Origin: Helicostylum pulchrum
Taxonomy: Eukaryota; Mucoromycota; Mucoromycetes; Mucorales; Mucoraceae
NCBI GenBank assembly: GCA_025677825.1
Contig: JAIXMO010000065.1
Location: forward strand, 87,439-151,438
Length of the DNA stretch: 64,000 nucleotides
Direction: 5' to 3'
Positions 1 through 11,143 of the stretch are shown piece after piece. Below the pieces are notes generated by a model. The model saw nothing but the letters and a program-made list of their open reading frames with translations, searched no databases and was not told the DNA's origin. The translations under genes and the position numbers were made by a program. The stretch's first letter is position 1, and every line of letters begins with the position of its first letter.

Positions 1-29
1 TTTATTTTCGTTCGTTTCACCCCCCTTAC

Positions 30-672
30 GTTACTTGAGTAGCTGTACGTGGATGTTTAGCATCCCAGCCTTTACTACCAGCCGTATCTGGCTCCTAAAC
101 GCACTTGTCAGAACGAAACTCTTTTTTGCTTTGTTTGTTATTTGCTTACCTCTGATAACCAAAGTGTTTTCCATGATTCAACTGTCAAAATTTCTCTATT
201 TACAAAGTAAAACGTTTTCAATTTATTTTTTTCGCAACCCTTTTTTCATTGTTTTACCTTTTATAAAAGACAGCTGAGAATTCACCTTGTTTATCACCAT
301 CATTTCTACCAGCACCTACCCACTCGTATTCATCTGCTAACAATGCTTCAAGATCGAGGATTTGGTGGTAGACAGGTTCCTGGTCCCCCAAAAGAAATAT
401 AAATATCCAAGTCCAAAAAAAGTTTTATATAGTTAGCGTACCTGCAAGGCTAAAACGTCAGGGGAATACAGAAGAATTGTATCCATAACCTTCCATTTTC
501 TAATAGACCAAGGTTGTTCTTCGCCGAAAAGAGAGACGTTAAAAGCGTCATCTCTGACGGGAGGAGCAGCGAAAGGACTTGTTGGTGAATCCTTATGATG
601 ATCATGACGAATGTTGAAACTCATCAAGTTTAACTTTGTAGCTCTTTCGTTTGATTCATTTTCTCTTGCCAT
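30..672 (-). CDS. Endonuclease/exonuclease/phosphatase family protein, 3' end cut by window edge
   Basis: Exons on the minus strand 442-672, 258-379, 150-195 and 30-94; a donor (GTAAGG) at 24-29 sends the gene off the left edge, so it is partial. All introns are GT-AG and phases agree. The N-terminus (LNLMSFNIRHD) is the first strand of the EEP fold with its metal-binding Asn. Later exons give a VGAGRNDGDKQGEFSAVFYK segment carrying the Glu of the GE.S.IFY motif, then TLWLSE and GSKGWDAKHPRTAT, which match the bacterial/fungal EEP subfamily (CCR4-exoDNase III-DNase I-IPPase superfamily). The catalytic Asp-His end lies outside the window. The substrate is unknown; this subfamily is annotated generically as a metal-dependent phosphoesterase. 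There is no signal peptide. Family call sure, function open. Confidence 0.8.
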
Positions 673-958
673 TTTTTTTTTTCTTTTTTCAAGAATAAAA
701 AAAGAAAAAGAAGTGAAAAAAAAAAGAAGCTCGGCATCTGAAACGTGCGTGGGATCTTATTTGATAAAAACGTCCCTGTTTCATGCTTTTCTTGGTTGGG
801 TTTAAACGAGACCCTCGTCTCAAAAACGTACAGAAAAAAAAAAATGAAATTTTGAATTTTTTATTTACAAAAAAAAAAAAAAAAGTTAGTGTATAAATGA
901 ATCATGTATAAGTTGTGTATGTGTTTGTTTGTGTGTGTGTGTGTGAATGTTTTGATTA

Positions 959-1362
959 TTAAGCAGAAGCAGGAGTTTCTAAAGTCTTTTGAGCTTCAGC
1001 AGCATTACCGTAAAGTAATTCATATCTCTTCTTGGTCTCTTCATCTAATGTTTGTGCTCTTCCTCTACGTTCAAATTGAACCATATATCTATCAGACTTG
1101 TATGAACCACCACCCAAGGCAAAACACATGACAATATAAAACTATACAATTGTCTTAGTAAACAACATTCTCTCTTACTCTCACTTTCTCTTTATTTATT
1201 TACCTTATTAACAGTTTGTTGCCTCTTATACCAGGGAGTGAAAGCATAAAGCAAACCAGAAGCAAACACACCAACACTTGCCCATTGAGCAGCTCCAATA
1301 GCGAAACCCTTCATGGCGTGGCGACCAGCACTTTCTTGTTCGGTATTGGTAACAACTCTCAT
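959..1362 (-). CDS. Small two-TM protein, HIG1/RCF-like, probably mitochondrial
   Basis: Two exons, 1204-1362 and 959-1141, joined by a 62-nt GT-AG intron, give a 113-residue protein. The first half has a Gly/Ala-rich hydrophobic segment (residues ~18-42, FAIGAAQWASVGVFASGLLY), then the basic loop WYKRQQ, then a second hydrophobic segment (~54-65) and the stretch SDRYMVQFERRGRA. The tail is charged and Ala-rich. Two short membrane hairpins with basic loops and an FERR-like end recall the HIG1/RCF respiratory-chain assembly proteins, but I do not see a diagnostic HIG1 signature, so the family is inference. The model is supported by continuous phase and good splice sites. Function not established from the sequence. 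Confidence 0.6.
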
Positions 1363-2008
1363 ATTAATTTTTTTATGGAAAAAGGTATTTTTTTTAAAAT
1401 ATAAAAAAGAAAAAAAGATTAACTAAACAAAAGTGAATTGCATTTATACTGCTCCCTCTTCTGCCGGAGTTTCAAGAACAGAGAGATAAATCGTATCATT
1501 TTAATTTTAACAGTTTTGATTTGTTTGTCGGGAGAAAGTATTAACAGGGTAAAACTTTTGTGTGTGTGTATTTGTTTATCCTAGCATATATGCTTACACC
1601 CGATCCGAACCAAAAGTTTGCTTTTTTAAAAGCTTGGAAGAAAAAAAAAAGTGTTTTGTATACTTGTTACTATGAATCTGAAACAAAAAACAAGAGCGTT
1701 AAATAATATCCCGGACGAGAACTGATTGGAGAGTTTCTGGTTCTTATGCTTATTAAGAAAATCAAGTACTGTAATAATTGAGTCATACGCTACTCCGGCA
1801 TTCTCCATTAAAAAAAACTTGTATTTCCCACCTTTTCTTTAAAAACTAGCACCAATAGTATCTTCAAAAAAAAAAAAAGACAGAATATAATTTTAAAGGT
1901 TGCACGCCCCTTTTTATCATTGTACTTTGGTTTAAATAGTTGCTTTTGAAACCTTTCAGTTATTTTTTAATTTGAAAATATGAACTTACGTGTATATATC
2001 TAAATCAC
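1363..2008. other. Intergenic, one short unassigned ORF
   Basis: No recognisable gene. A 60-codon minus-strand ORF (1626-1808) begins MENAGVAYDSIITVLDFLNK and then runs into a hydrophobic Phe-rich tail read from an A/T tract; only the first ~40 residues look protein-like. It lies just downstream of the Fanzor relic and could be a decayed neighbour or part of the same element, but I could not assign it. Confidence 0.3.
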
Positions 2009-2773
2009 TTAAAGTGAAACCGTTTTCTCCACGGCGATCGGTCTGTTGAATGGATTTGGTCTACCTTGACCCTCCCAAATAGAATTGGCAATGTCAAGCA
2101 TATTTTTCGTAGCATTGACATCGCGTTGCCAAAGTAAATTACAAGGTTTTCCACATTTCAGGATACCGTTGACTTTAACTCCATTTGAGAGCTTTGGAGG
2201 TTTCATTTTTTCTTCACCTTTACACATGTTACAAGTCTGTAATAAATACAGGTTATTTTTAAACAACTGTTAAAAATAAATAAACTAAAATATACTTACT
2301 ACAGAAGTTCTGAACTCGTTGATATCGACAATTGAAGCAAGACTCTGTTTCTGTCGACAGATTATTTCTCTATATAGTATGTTAGTGACACCGGATTACC
2401 TTTTCTTCATCCTGACTGCATCTTTTTGCTTCACTCCGTCTCCAAAAACGACAAGTGAAACAAGTGTACTGTCTACAAATTTACTTGGTTTCCATTTACG
2501 ACTGTATATTTTTAAGAACGTCGGCATTGATTATTAAATATATATTGCTGCATGCAAGCTTACCTTTTCTCTTCAACATTGTCATTGCTGACGACCTTGA
2601 TAGTCATAGAAGGAAAAAGGTGCAGATTCCTGGCTGTAAAACTGCAACAGGCGAGGCAGATGTTCTAGAAGATACGTTATATGTACTTTGTAAGTTTCAA
2701 GATTCACAGTTTTAGCAATGGGAATGTTAGTTTCAATATCTTTAATATTTTTTGCTATTTTCAACTTGAACAT
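2009..2773 (-). pseudogene. Degraded Fanzor (eukaryotic TnpB-like RNA-guided nuclease) fragment
   Basis: Minus-strand blocks 2582-2773, ~2400-2480, 2300-2369 and 2009-2236 fit together with GT-AG introns and read as the C-terminal half of a TnpB/Fanzor protein. Block 1 has an ETNIPIAKTVNLETYKVHI segment like the helical region before the RuvC core and ends in YDYQGRQ. Block 2 carries VVFGDG. Block 3 ends DINEFRTSV, splicing onto TCNMC. The last exon supplies the zinc ribbon (CNMC ... KCGKPC) and the RuvC-III signature RDVNATKN. TnpB proteins show the same order: EYRTS-C..C-C..C-RDxNAxxN. Breaks: after GRQQ the frame hits TGA, and the continuing sequence is in another frame. The N-terminal half, including the RuvC-I Asp, is not recognisable upstream. 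So it is a relic, not an active nuclease. No terminal repeats were identified. Confidence 0.72.
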
Positions 2774-3425
2774 GGTCGGGTGTGTAGTAAAATATCTAAA
2801 TTGTAACCTAGAAACAGTTAATTGTTTCTATAGCAATTTTTTTTTTTTTTGGGTTCTACAACAACTCTTAGGTAACTGAGGGTACACCCGATAAACTTTG
2901 GGGAGGGAAAAAACTGTCGTCTTTGCATCAAGGACCAAAAAAAAATAAAAAATTAACATAGTTTCCCAAGTCTTTTGGACCTTTAACGGAACAATTTGAA
3001 TAAAACCAACATATCTCACCTGGTCCCAAAGTATTATTTTTCGATATAAGTATCTTTTAATTGTAAACGAAAAAAAGAAAGGAAAAAGAGAGTGTATATT
3101 GTCTCAACTTCCACCATGTGTAAGAACGTTTCAAAAAGAACATTAGAAAAGAACATTAGAAAAGAACCACATAATTAAACACGAAGTTATAATGGTTGAC
3201 ACTGCTTTCTCGACCCTTTGGAAATACCGTTGTTTCTGTGTCACCAAGTTTACACTTAATACAAAAGCATTAAAGAGGTACACATTTACGTGATTTTTAT
3301 CTTTACAGTAAAAAAAAAAGTGCTTTAGATTAAACACCTTATGAAACGCTGTGGTTTTTTATTTATATATAATTATTTAAGCATGATTCAAAAAAATATA
3401 ATTTTTCATTTTAATTTCAATTCTA
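2774..3425. other. Intergenic upstream of Fanzor relic
   Basis: AT-rich sequence with two short minus-strand ORFs (2828-3019, 3143-3337) that I could not match to the Fanzor N-terminus or any other family. It may hold the decayed 5' half of the element. Confidence 0.3.
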
Positions 3426-3609
3426 GCGCTCAAATGCAAAGCAAAGAGACCCGGTTCCCCCTCAAGCAAGCGGCCCGAACCCACCAGGCAGTGACAAAAG
3501 AGCCAAACCACAAGGCATCATTCAAAGGGCACACACTTACCCGAAGGTTAAGGTGGTGGCACAGTATTCCCAAAGGTCCAAAAACGATTTCGGCAGGACA
3601 TCTGAGCGC
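3426..3609. ncRNA. Candidate structured non-coding RNA (unassigned), GC-rich island with complementary ends
   Basis: A 184-bp stretch much richer in G+C than its flanks. Its ends are complementary: GCGCTCAAATG (3426-3436) against CATCTGAGCGC (3599-3609), an 11-bp terminal stem with one G-U/A-C position. Such end pairing is typical of compact structured RNAs; a miniature element with inverted ends is the alternative. Both strands are open (plus 3341-3802, minus 3430-3765), but both reading frames leave the island into low-complexity A/T runs, which argues against coding. I looked for snRNA U1/U2/U4/U5/U6, SRP helix 8 (GGAA loop with AGCA), RNase P/MRP conserved regions and tRNA features and found none. 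The minus strand contains TGGGAATAC near GGACC, loosely like the 3' part of 5S rRNA, not enough for a call. Strand unknown. Confidence 0.35.
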
Positions 3610-4096
3610 GGATAAAAAAAAGAGAAGAAAAAGAAAGAAAAAAAAGAAGGAAATTCGCCCCTTTTTATACTTCTTTTTCCACTCAAAATCAAATCGGGGA
3701 GGTGAAAAAATGAGCTTTAACTGTATATGGAGTGTTTTTTTTTGCAACTTCGGTGCGAGAGTCACGGACTCTATAAATAATATCCTAATGCTTATTAAAT
3801 AAAACTCAGTTTAAAACCACCTCTCTTTCCCAACTCTTACATCCAAATGGTACACACTTGTACAATAAAAATGATTAACTGGCGTATAAGTACGTAAATA
3901 CGAGTATGGCGGTATAATTACGCCATGACTATTAAATGGATCACATGAGAACATAAAAGTGACTCTATTTTATCTTCCTTATTTATCACTTCCTTTAAAA
4001 AAGTCTCTTTTCGCCTTTTTTTTGTTTCTTTTTTATGTTTATACAAACTGATATGGCTATTCTTAGATCAATGACCATCAGTAAAATTACTTTAGT
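3610..4096. other. Intergenic, purine-rich tract
   Basis: Starts with a purine-rich A/G tract (about 3612-3653). The rest is AT-rich with no recognisable gene or RNA. Confidence 0.4.
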
Positions 4097-4270
4097 GAAA
4101 AGTAACAGGACAACTTTTAATTGACTGTGCAAATTAAACCAAGCATTTTTTCACCGGTGGTAAGTAACAGACAAAAAAGACTTGAAAAGTAACAGGACAA
4201 CTTTTAATTGACTGTGCAAATTAAACCAAGCATTTTTTCACCGGTGGTAAGTAACAGACAAAAAAGACTT
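4097..4270. repeat. 87-bp tandem duplication (two full copies plus start of a third)
   Basis: The unit beginning GAAAAGTAACAGGACAAC at 4097 is repeated at 4184 with no difference that I can see, and a third partial start (GAAAAGTA) follows at 4271. The unit contains TCACCGGTGG. It lies in non-coding DNA; near-perfect identity implies a recent duplication. Confidence 0.9.
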
Positions 4271-5159
4271 GAAAAGTACCAGAAAATTTAAACCTTCTTT
4301 TTAGGGATATATATAGTTGATGATTTGGATTACTCTGTAAATGATCACTAGGTCTATTTCATTTTATTTAACTTTGCGTCGTTGATCTTTATTGATTAGA
4401 ATCGTGCCGTTACACCTACTATTTACACAGAAGTAAATAATTTGGACTATTACGCGATAAACCCCCCCCCCCCATTATTGCTTTGAAAAGAGGATTTTAC
4501 TGATTTCTATATGCAGAGAGTTCAACTAGTATTGTTTGGCTTGAGCTTTATATTGCTTGTCGTAATATTTGCAGGCTTGGACAAAGCTATCGTATATTTG
4601 ATTTATGTTATTTATATTCCGGTAAAGTACAAATCACTACAAAAACTTTTTTTTTTTTCTGGAAATTTATATCTTATATTTCCACACACATGTAGATGTT
4701 GTATTTTATCAAATAGAATAATCATGTAAAAACCAAACCCAAACCCCCCAAAAAAAGAAAAAAAAAAACCCCCCTTTTTTTTTTTGCTAAAATAAACGAT
4801 AGGAATTTGCTTTTTTATAAATATAATCCGTCGCGCTCATAAATACGTGTTTACTAAGAGAAAGTAAAAGGAAATGGCTCTGTAATAAGGAGTCTTTAAG
4901 CTTTTTACATACTATAAACCTTGTTGGCTAAAAAAAATTGTTTTCTTCATCAAATAAGACTTCTCAGGGTTTAATTTCAAAAAGGGTCCTTTTTTTTTTA
5001 CGTGTGCCTTACAATTTTAGAGCAATCATACATCCGTTTGTATTGATCTTAATCACAAGAGGGTGTATTTTACACAAGACTATACATAAACTACTATTAT
5101 CTTTTTTCAAAAAAAAAATCTATTGTTATGAATCAAACTATGGTATAATATATGAAATT
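4271..5159. other. Intergenic with homopolymer tracts
   Basis: Contains a 12-C run (4462-4473), a C/A then T-rich stretch around 4735-4785, and a short ORF (4511-4729) with a hydrophobic start (MQRVQLVLFGLSFILLVVIF) that I cannot assign. It probably includes the 3' untranslated region of the arrestin gene that ends at 5160. Confidence 0.4.
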
Positions 5160-7575
5160 CTAGTTATTAGGATAGTACGGATAACTTTGATGCTGAGGAG
5201 GAGGACCTTGATAATTATGATGTGATGGCATACCCATCATACCATAATTTGGTGCAAACGGAGCCGGGAACGGCATAACGTTAGGTTGAGGCTGTGGACG
5301 ATAATTAGGGTTATAATTGTTGTACTGTGGTGGTGGTGCATGGTTGTTGTTGTACTGCGGACTGTGATTATACTGATTATACTGTGCATATTGCTGGTTA
5401 TACTGAGGATTATATTGTATTTGATTGAAATGAGGTCTAGGTTCCGGCACTGGCATACCAGCAAACGTAGGTAGCTGATATTTATTATCCGGTTCAGGTG
5501 AACCCGTTCTTGTATCGCTGGATCGAGAAGGTCTCAATGGTAAAGCCGGAGGGAGATTACCCATCACTGGAGATACAGGAGGTGCTGCTGTGTCTGCATT
5601 TCTAACCGCCCAATGCGCAGAGTCCTGTTGCCCTAATGTACTGCCTGTTGCAGTAGTAGATGTACTGGAGGAAGGTTGTATTCTCGCCATATTATCACGT
5701 CCTGGACTAGGGAAATTACCTACCACTGGAGATACAGGAGGTACTGATGTATCTGCATTTCTAACAACCCAATGTGACGAGTCGTGACGGCCTAACGTAC
5801 CACCTGTTGCAGTAGTAGATGTACTGGAGGAAGGTTGTATAAGTCCTGGATTATAATCATTGAATATTGCCGAGGGACTCATAGCGTTTTTTGAATTATT
5901 TGAAGACGAAGGTAAAACTGTTTGTTCGGGTGGAGGAGACTCAACTGTGTTAAAAGCAGGTTGGTAGTATTGTAATGGGGGTGATGATCCTCCTGAATTT
6001 GTAGCAAGTTCCGATTCGGCAGGTACAGTGGTATCTTCTGTTTCATCTAATGGGGGAGAAGAAGGGGTAGCGATTAAAATAGGTAACGGATGTTGATCTT
6101 CGTTGATAGGTGAACGCGAATCCGGCTTATAAAATGCATCACCATCTGGTCGTGAAGTTACCATAGGAAGAGGAATATAAGCTGGTTTAGGAGGCGTATA
6201 CCTTGGTTTCTGCTGAACCATTTCCACTGGCGCTTCTACATCCAACTCCAAATGCTTCATCGTCTCAGTTACTTGATCATACTCTGAAGAATGTATGGAT
6301 ATATCATCAGCTCGGTGCTCTTCATTTATCTCGGATTCTTCATCGTCCTCATCATCATCAATGTTAAATGTAAGTTTGGGACAGGTACCAACCGTAAACG
6401 GTAAATTAAACAAAACAAATTCTTGCGACGTTTCTTTACGGTAAGGGTTTTCCTCATTTAAATTCACTGATACATGGATAGTATATTCTATCTTAAAGGA
6501 CTGCCCTGATTTATATACTGTTGGACAGGTGTCCTTGGGAATAGCCAAGTTCAACTTGAATGTTTTTGTAAAACTAACAGGTCCCGATATTTCGATATTC
6601 GCAGTGACCTCTTTGAGCACTTTGGGTCCAAATAATTCGGTCCTATAAAATTTCGTAAGGTGATACAAGAAAGCTATTAATATACATTGTGGCCCCCTCT
6701 CCAATAAAATAAAAAAACTTACATGTTTCTACCGTAATAAACTGATCTTAACAATTGTACTGAAATAGCTTTATCACGAACCATAACACCAATATGTTCA
6801 ATTTTGATAGAAATTGGAATCGTATCACCTAAAAAAAAAAGTGTAAGTTGAGAATTTAATCTCTTTTTTTTTTTTTCGTAAGTTTACCTTTAACAGCTGC
6901 ACGTTTTCCAATAATGGTAGAAACTCTTACAGGTTTATGAGCGCCCGTCAAGTAAAGTTCCTTTTCCACTTTAAAATCATTGCGGTACTCTGGGGACTCG
7001 ACATTAATTTCCTCTAAAACGTTAATAAAGCACGTTGCTGAAGCACTGAACATTGTAAATACTTTGTTGTAAGTAGCAGTAAGTCGGTAAGATACTTTCA
7101 ACAATTTACTAATCTAAGTTTTTTTTAGTTAAAAAAAAGGAGCTCACGTGGAGTGGAGAGAGATAAAATGTGATATGCATGGTACTACTTACTTCTAATG
7201 TACTTGGTACTTTACACTCTTTGGAAGTAGGAATTGTAATCATAAAAGGGAATCGATGCGTATGAGGATCAAGAGCATAATACTTTTCACCGTCTGGTGC
7301 TTCAGCAGTAAGAACAGACTTTGAAAATAAAACCATGGTTCTACCACCGAGGTCTACAAGACCTTCTAATACTACCTTGATATTCTTAGTTTTAGTCTCC
7401 TTTTTTAAGTCAAGTACAATATCACCTAAATAACTTTTTTTTAGTGCCTTTCAATTAACCACACACAAAAAAAAAAAATCCTTTTACCCGAAACGTCTTC
7501 ACCAGGAAAGAAATATCTTTCTTGTTTAAGGTCAATGTAAAATTCACTTTCTCGATTCTTGAATAAATCTGTCAT
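5160..7575 (-). CDS. Alpha-arrestin (arrestin-related trafficking adaptor)
   Basis: Five exons on the minus strand: 7488-7575, 7193-7425, 6888-7113, 6723-6828, 5160-6642, giving 711 residues. The first ~325 residues form the arrestin N and C lobes: FFPGEDVSGDIVLDL, the polar strand LEGLVDLGGRT, RFPFMITIP, YRLTAT, and in the second lobe PISIKIEHIG and QLLRSVYYGR. After an acidic stretch (DDDEDDEESEIN) the tail is low-complexity, Pro/Ser/Thr then Gln/Asn/Tyr-rich. It holds a PPQY motif near the end, the canonical Nedd4/Rsp5 WW-binding site, which supports a role as ubiquitin-ligase adaptor in endocytosis of plasma-membrane transporters. The tail also carries a 53-residue internal duplication (see repeat). 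The start at 7575 gives MTDLFKNRESEFYIDL, the usual lead-in to the first strand. Cargo unknown. Confidence 0.9.
5540..5857 (-). repeat. 159-bp in-frame duplication inside the arrestin tail
   Basis: The block encoding IQPSSSTSTTATG ... NADT..PPVSPV.GN occurs twice with a period of 159 bp (53 codons); for example GTTGCAGTAGTAGATG is at 5647 and again at 5806. The copies differ at several codons, so the event is not brand new. Both copies carry Ser/Thr-Pro sites (PPVSPV), possible phosphosites controlling the adaptor (inference). Confidence 0.85.
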
Positions 7576-8647
7576 AATATTTTATTTATTTATTTATTTT
7601 TCTAATTCAAAATAAAATATTAAAAGAAAAAGAAAGAAACAGGAAGGAAGAGTGGATTTTTTTGTTTAAAAAAAAAAGAAAAGGTCGGTTATTGAAAAAT
7701 GCCGGCCATTAAAATATAAAATAAGATTTTATGCTATGTAAAAACTGCCCATTTTGAGGTCTATGCAATACCCAAGGCTGACGAATGTTTGTTTGAACAC
7801 ATTTTTTTTAGGGAGGAATATTTCTCTTTGAAAAAGTAACAATAACAAATCTGCAGGCTCAGTAACTTCCCAAGCCTGCAGAGAAGCATGGTAACGTTTA
7901 CAAATAAACTGTCAATTACTTCTCGTACTACTTCAAAAAAAAAAGTGAAAAGGGAAATAGCAATAAAGAGCGTGCGAGTGACCAGCAAACCAATCCTCAG
8001 CACCATGGAGACTCATGTCTGGTCTTCATATGCATAGCAAGTTGCTCGTTTAAAAGTTTACCTACGTTTTAAATCATACAATTGCTGTTTAATAAAATGG
8101 CCTTGTTTTTTTTCCCGCTTACCTTGTTTTAACGCGCCTGTATTATTTTATTCTTATTAGCTTTTAATGAACTCATCGTTTAATCTATCACCAGTACTAG
8201 ATTCTGTTTTTAAATCCGTAGTTCTATCACGACTACTATAAGATGATGGTCTAAAATATATTATATCACTTCTGTCACGGTAACTCGTCTAAATATACTT
8301 ACGATACCGCTTACAAAAACAGTAACACTAGTAATACCAGATTACATTGGTACGTACTACAGCCATTGCAGAGATAGCTGACTTTAATACAATTTTCGTT
8401 TTAGCTGAATAATATATGCACACAAACATTGATAAGAAGAAATAACAGAGTAATAGTAGCAAGCAATTTTTTTTTTTTTGCTTATTCAAAGTGTCAAGGA
8501 AACATATTTGAGAAGGATGGCGGTGTTGGACAATGTTTTCGGGATTTTCAAAGTGACTGCAGATTAGGCTGATTCCTGTTCGTTTTAATTCGCCACCCCT
8601 TACCCCCCTCCCTCTGTTATTATACCTAAATATATATAAATAGCAAA
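7576..8647. other. Region between arrestin and COQ10 promoters, with orphan ORFs
   Basis: Divergent 5' region of two genes. About 1 kb of AT-rich DNA with minus-strand ORFs at 7761-8006 and 8328-8657, both rich in Phe/Leu/Cys and not recognised. No tRNA or repeat family found. One more protein-like fragment is listed separately at 8157-8293. Confidence 0.35.
8157..8293 (-). other. Orphan exon-like ORF, hydrophilic C-terminal tail
   Basis: Minus strand reads SYRDRSDIIYFRPSSYSSR ... GDRLNDEFIKS and stops at 8157-8159. The composition (Arg/Ser/Asp, little Phe/Lys noise) looks coding. A consensus intron (GTAAGT ... TTTTAG) would end just before the PSSYSSRDR part, but every upstream frame that fits the phase meets a stop. 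It may be the last exon of a decayed membrane-protein gene. Low confidence. Confidence 0.22.
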
Positions 8648-9323
8648 ATGACTGCAATCAACAGACTGCAAAGTCGTCATTTTTTCACCTTACCTAATGT
8701 ATTAAGCTCGAAAAAGCAATACTCGGAAAGAAAACTATTAAAGTAAAAATAAGCCGAAAATAAAAAATAAAAAGAGTCTAACACACATAATAGTTTTTCA
8801 CAAAACCAACTTTACAATGTTGTCTCTAATGTCAATGATTACCATAACTTCATTCCATTCTGTACGGCTTCTAAAGTTTACACAAATAAACTTTTAGGTA
8901 ACAATATCAATGTCATGACTGCTGAACTTTGCGTTGGCTTCAAGTTATTTGAAGAAAAGTATATGTCAAAAGTAACCTGTGATAAACCTCGTTCAGTTAC
9001 CGTAAGTAATTTATTATTTTATGTGAGTCTCTTCAAATGCCAATGATTCCAAATCCTAGCTCTTGTTAATTTAGGCTGTTGCTGCTGACGCCAAATTATT
9101 TAACGATATGACAACTTCCTGGAAATTTACGCCAAACGTACCTCACGCTAAATTAAATTCAGTAGAAGCAGCAGATCATCCTACATGTTGGGTAGATTTT
9201 AGCATTAGTTTCGATTTCGCTTCACCTCTTCATGCTCAAGCATCAAGTGTCTTTTTCGATCAGGTATCGAAAATGATGTTGCAAGCCTTTGTAGATAGAT
9301 GTCAAACAGTTTATAGAAAATAG
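8648..9323 (+). CDS. COQ10: Coenzyme Q-binding protein COQ10 (START domain, mitochondrial)
   Basis: Three exons, 8648-8742, 8794-9001 and 9075-9323, encode 183 residues. The N-terminal ~25 residues (basic and hydroxylated, RLQSRHFFT) resemble a mitochondrial presequence. The START/polyketide-cyclase domain follows: YSERKLLNFSQNQLYNVV, then IPFCTASKVY, the TAELCVGFK strand, VTCDKPRSVTA, and WKFTP with the C-terminal helix (FFDQVSKMMLQAFVDRC). This order matches fungal and animal COQ10, a lipid-binding protein needed for normal ubiquinone function and respiration at the inner membrane. Length is close to the family's (about 200). The first intron splits an Asn codon, restoring the conserved LLN(F/Y)S motif and confirming the model. 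Confidence 0.93.
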
Positions 9324-11057
<1,734 letters not shown>

Positions 11058-11143
11058 AAAAAATATAAAATAAAAAAGAGAGAAAAAAAAATATAACAAT
11101 AAAGAAGATGCTTTTTTTTTAAAAAAAACAGAAAAATGTTTAT

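Noticed and set aside
3426..3609. SRP RNA, RNase P/MRP RNA, snRNA, 5S rRNA or telomerase RNA
   Set aside because: No diagnostic conserved blocks found; TGGGAATAC and AACCACAA matches are too short to support 5S-derived or telomerase RNA.
3430..3765. Protein-coding gene across the GC-rich island on either strand
   Set aside because: Both strands are open, frames run into homopolymer-encoded Lys/Phe runs, and the ends of the island pair with each other, which fits RNA or an element better.
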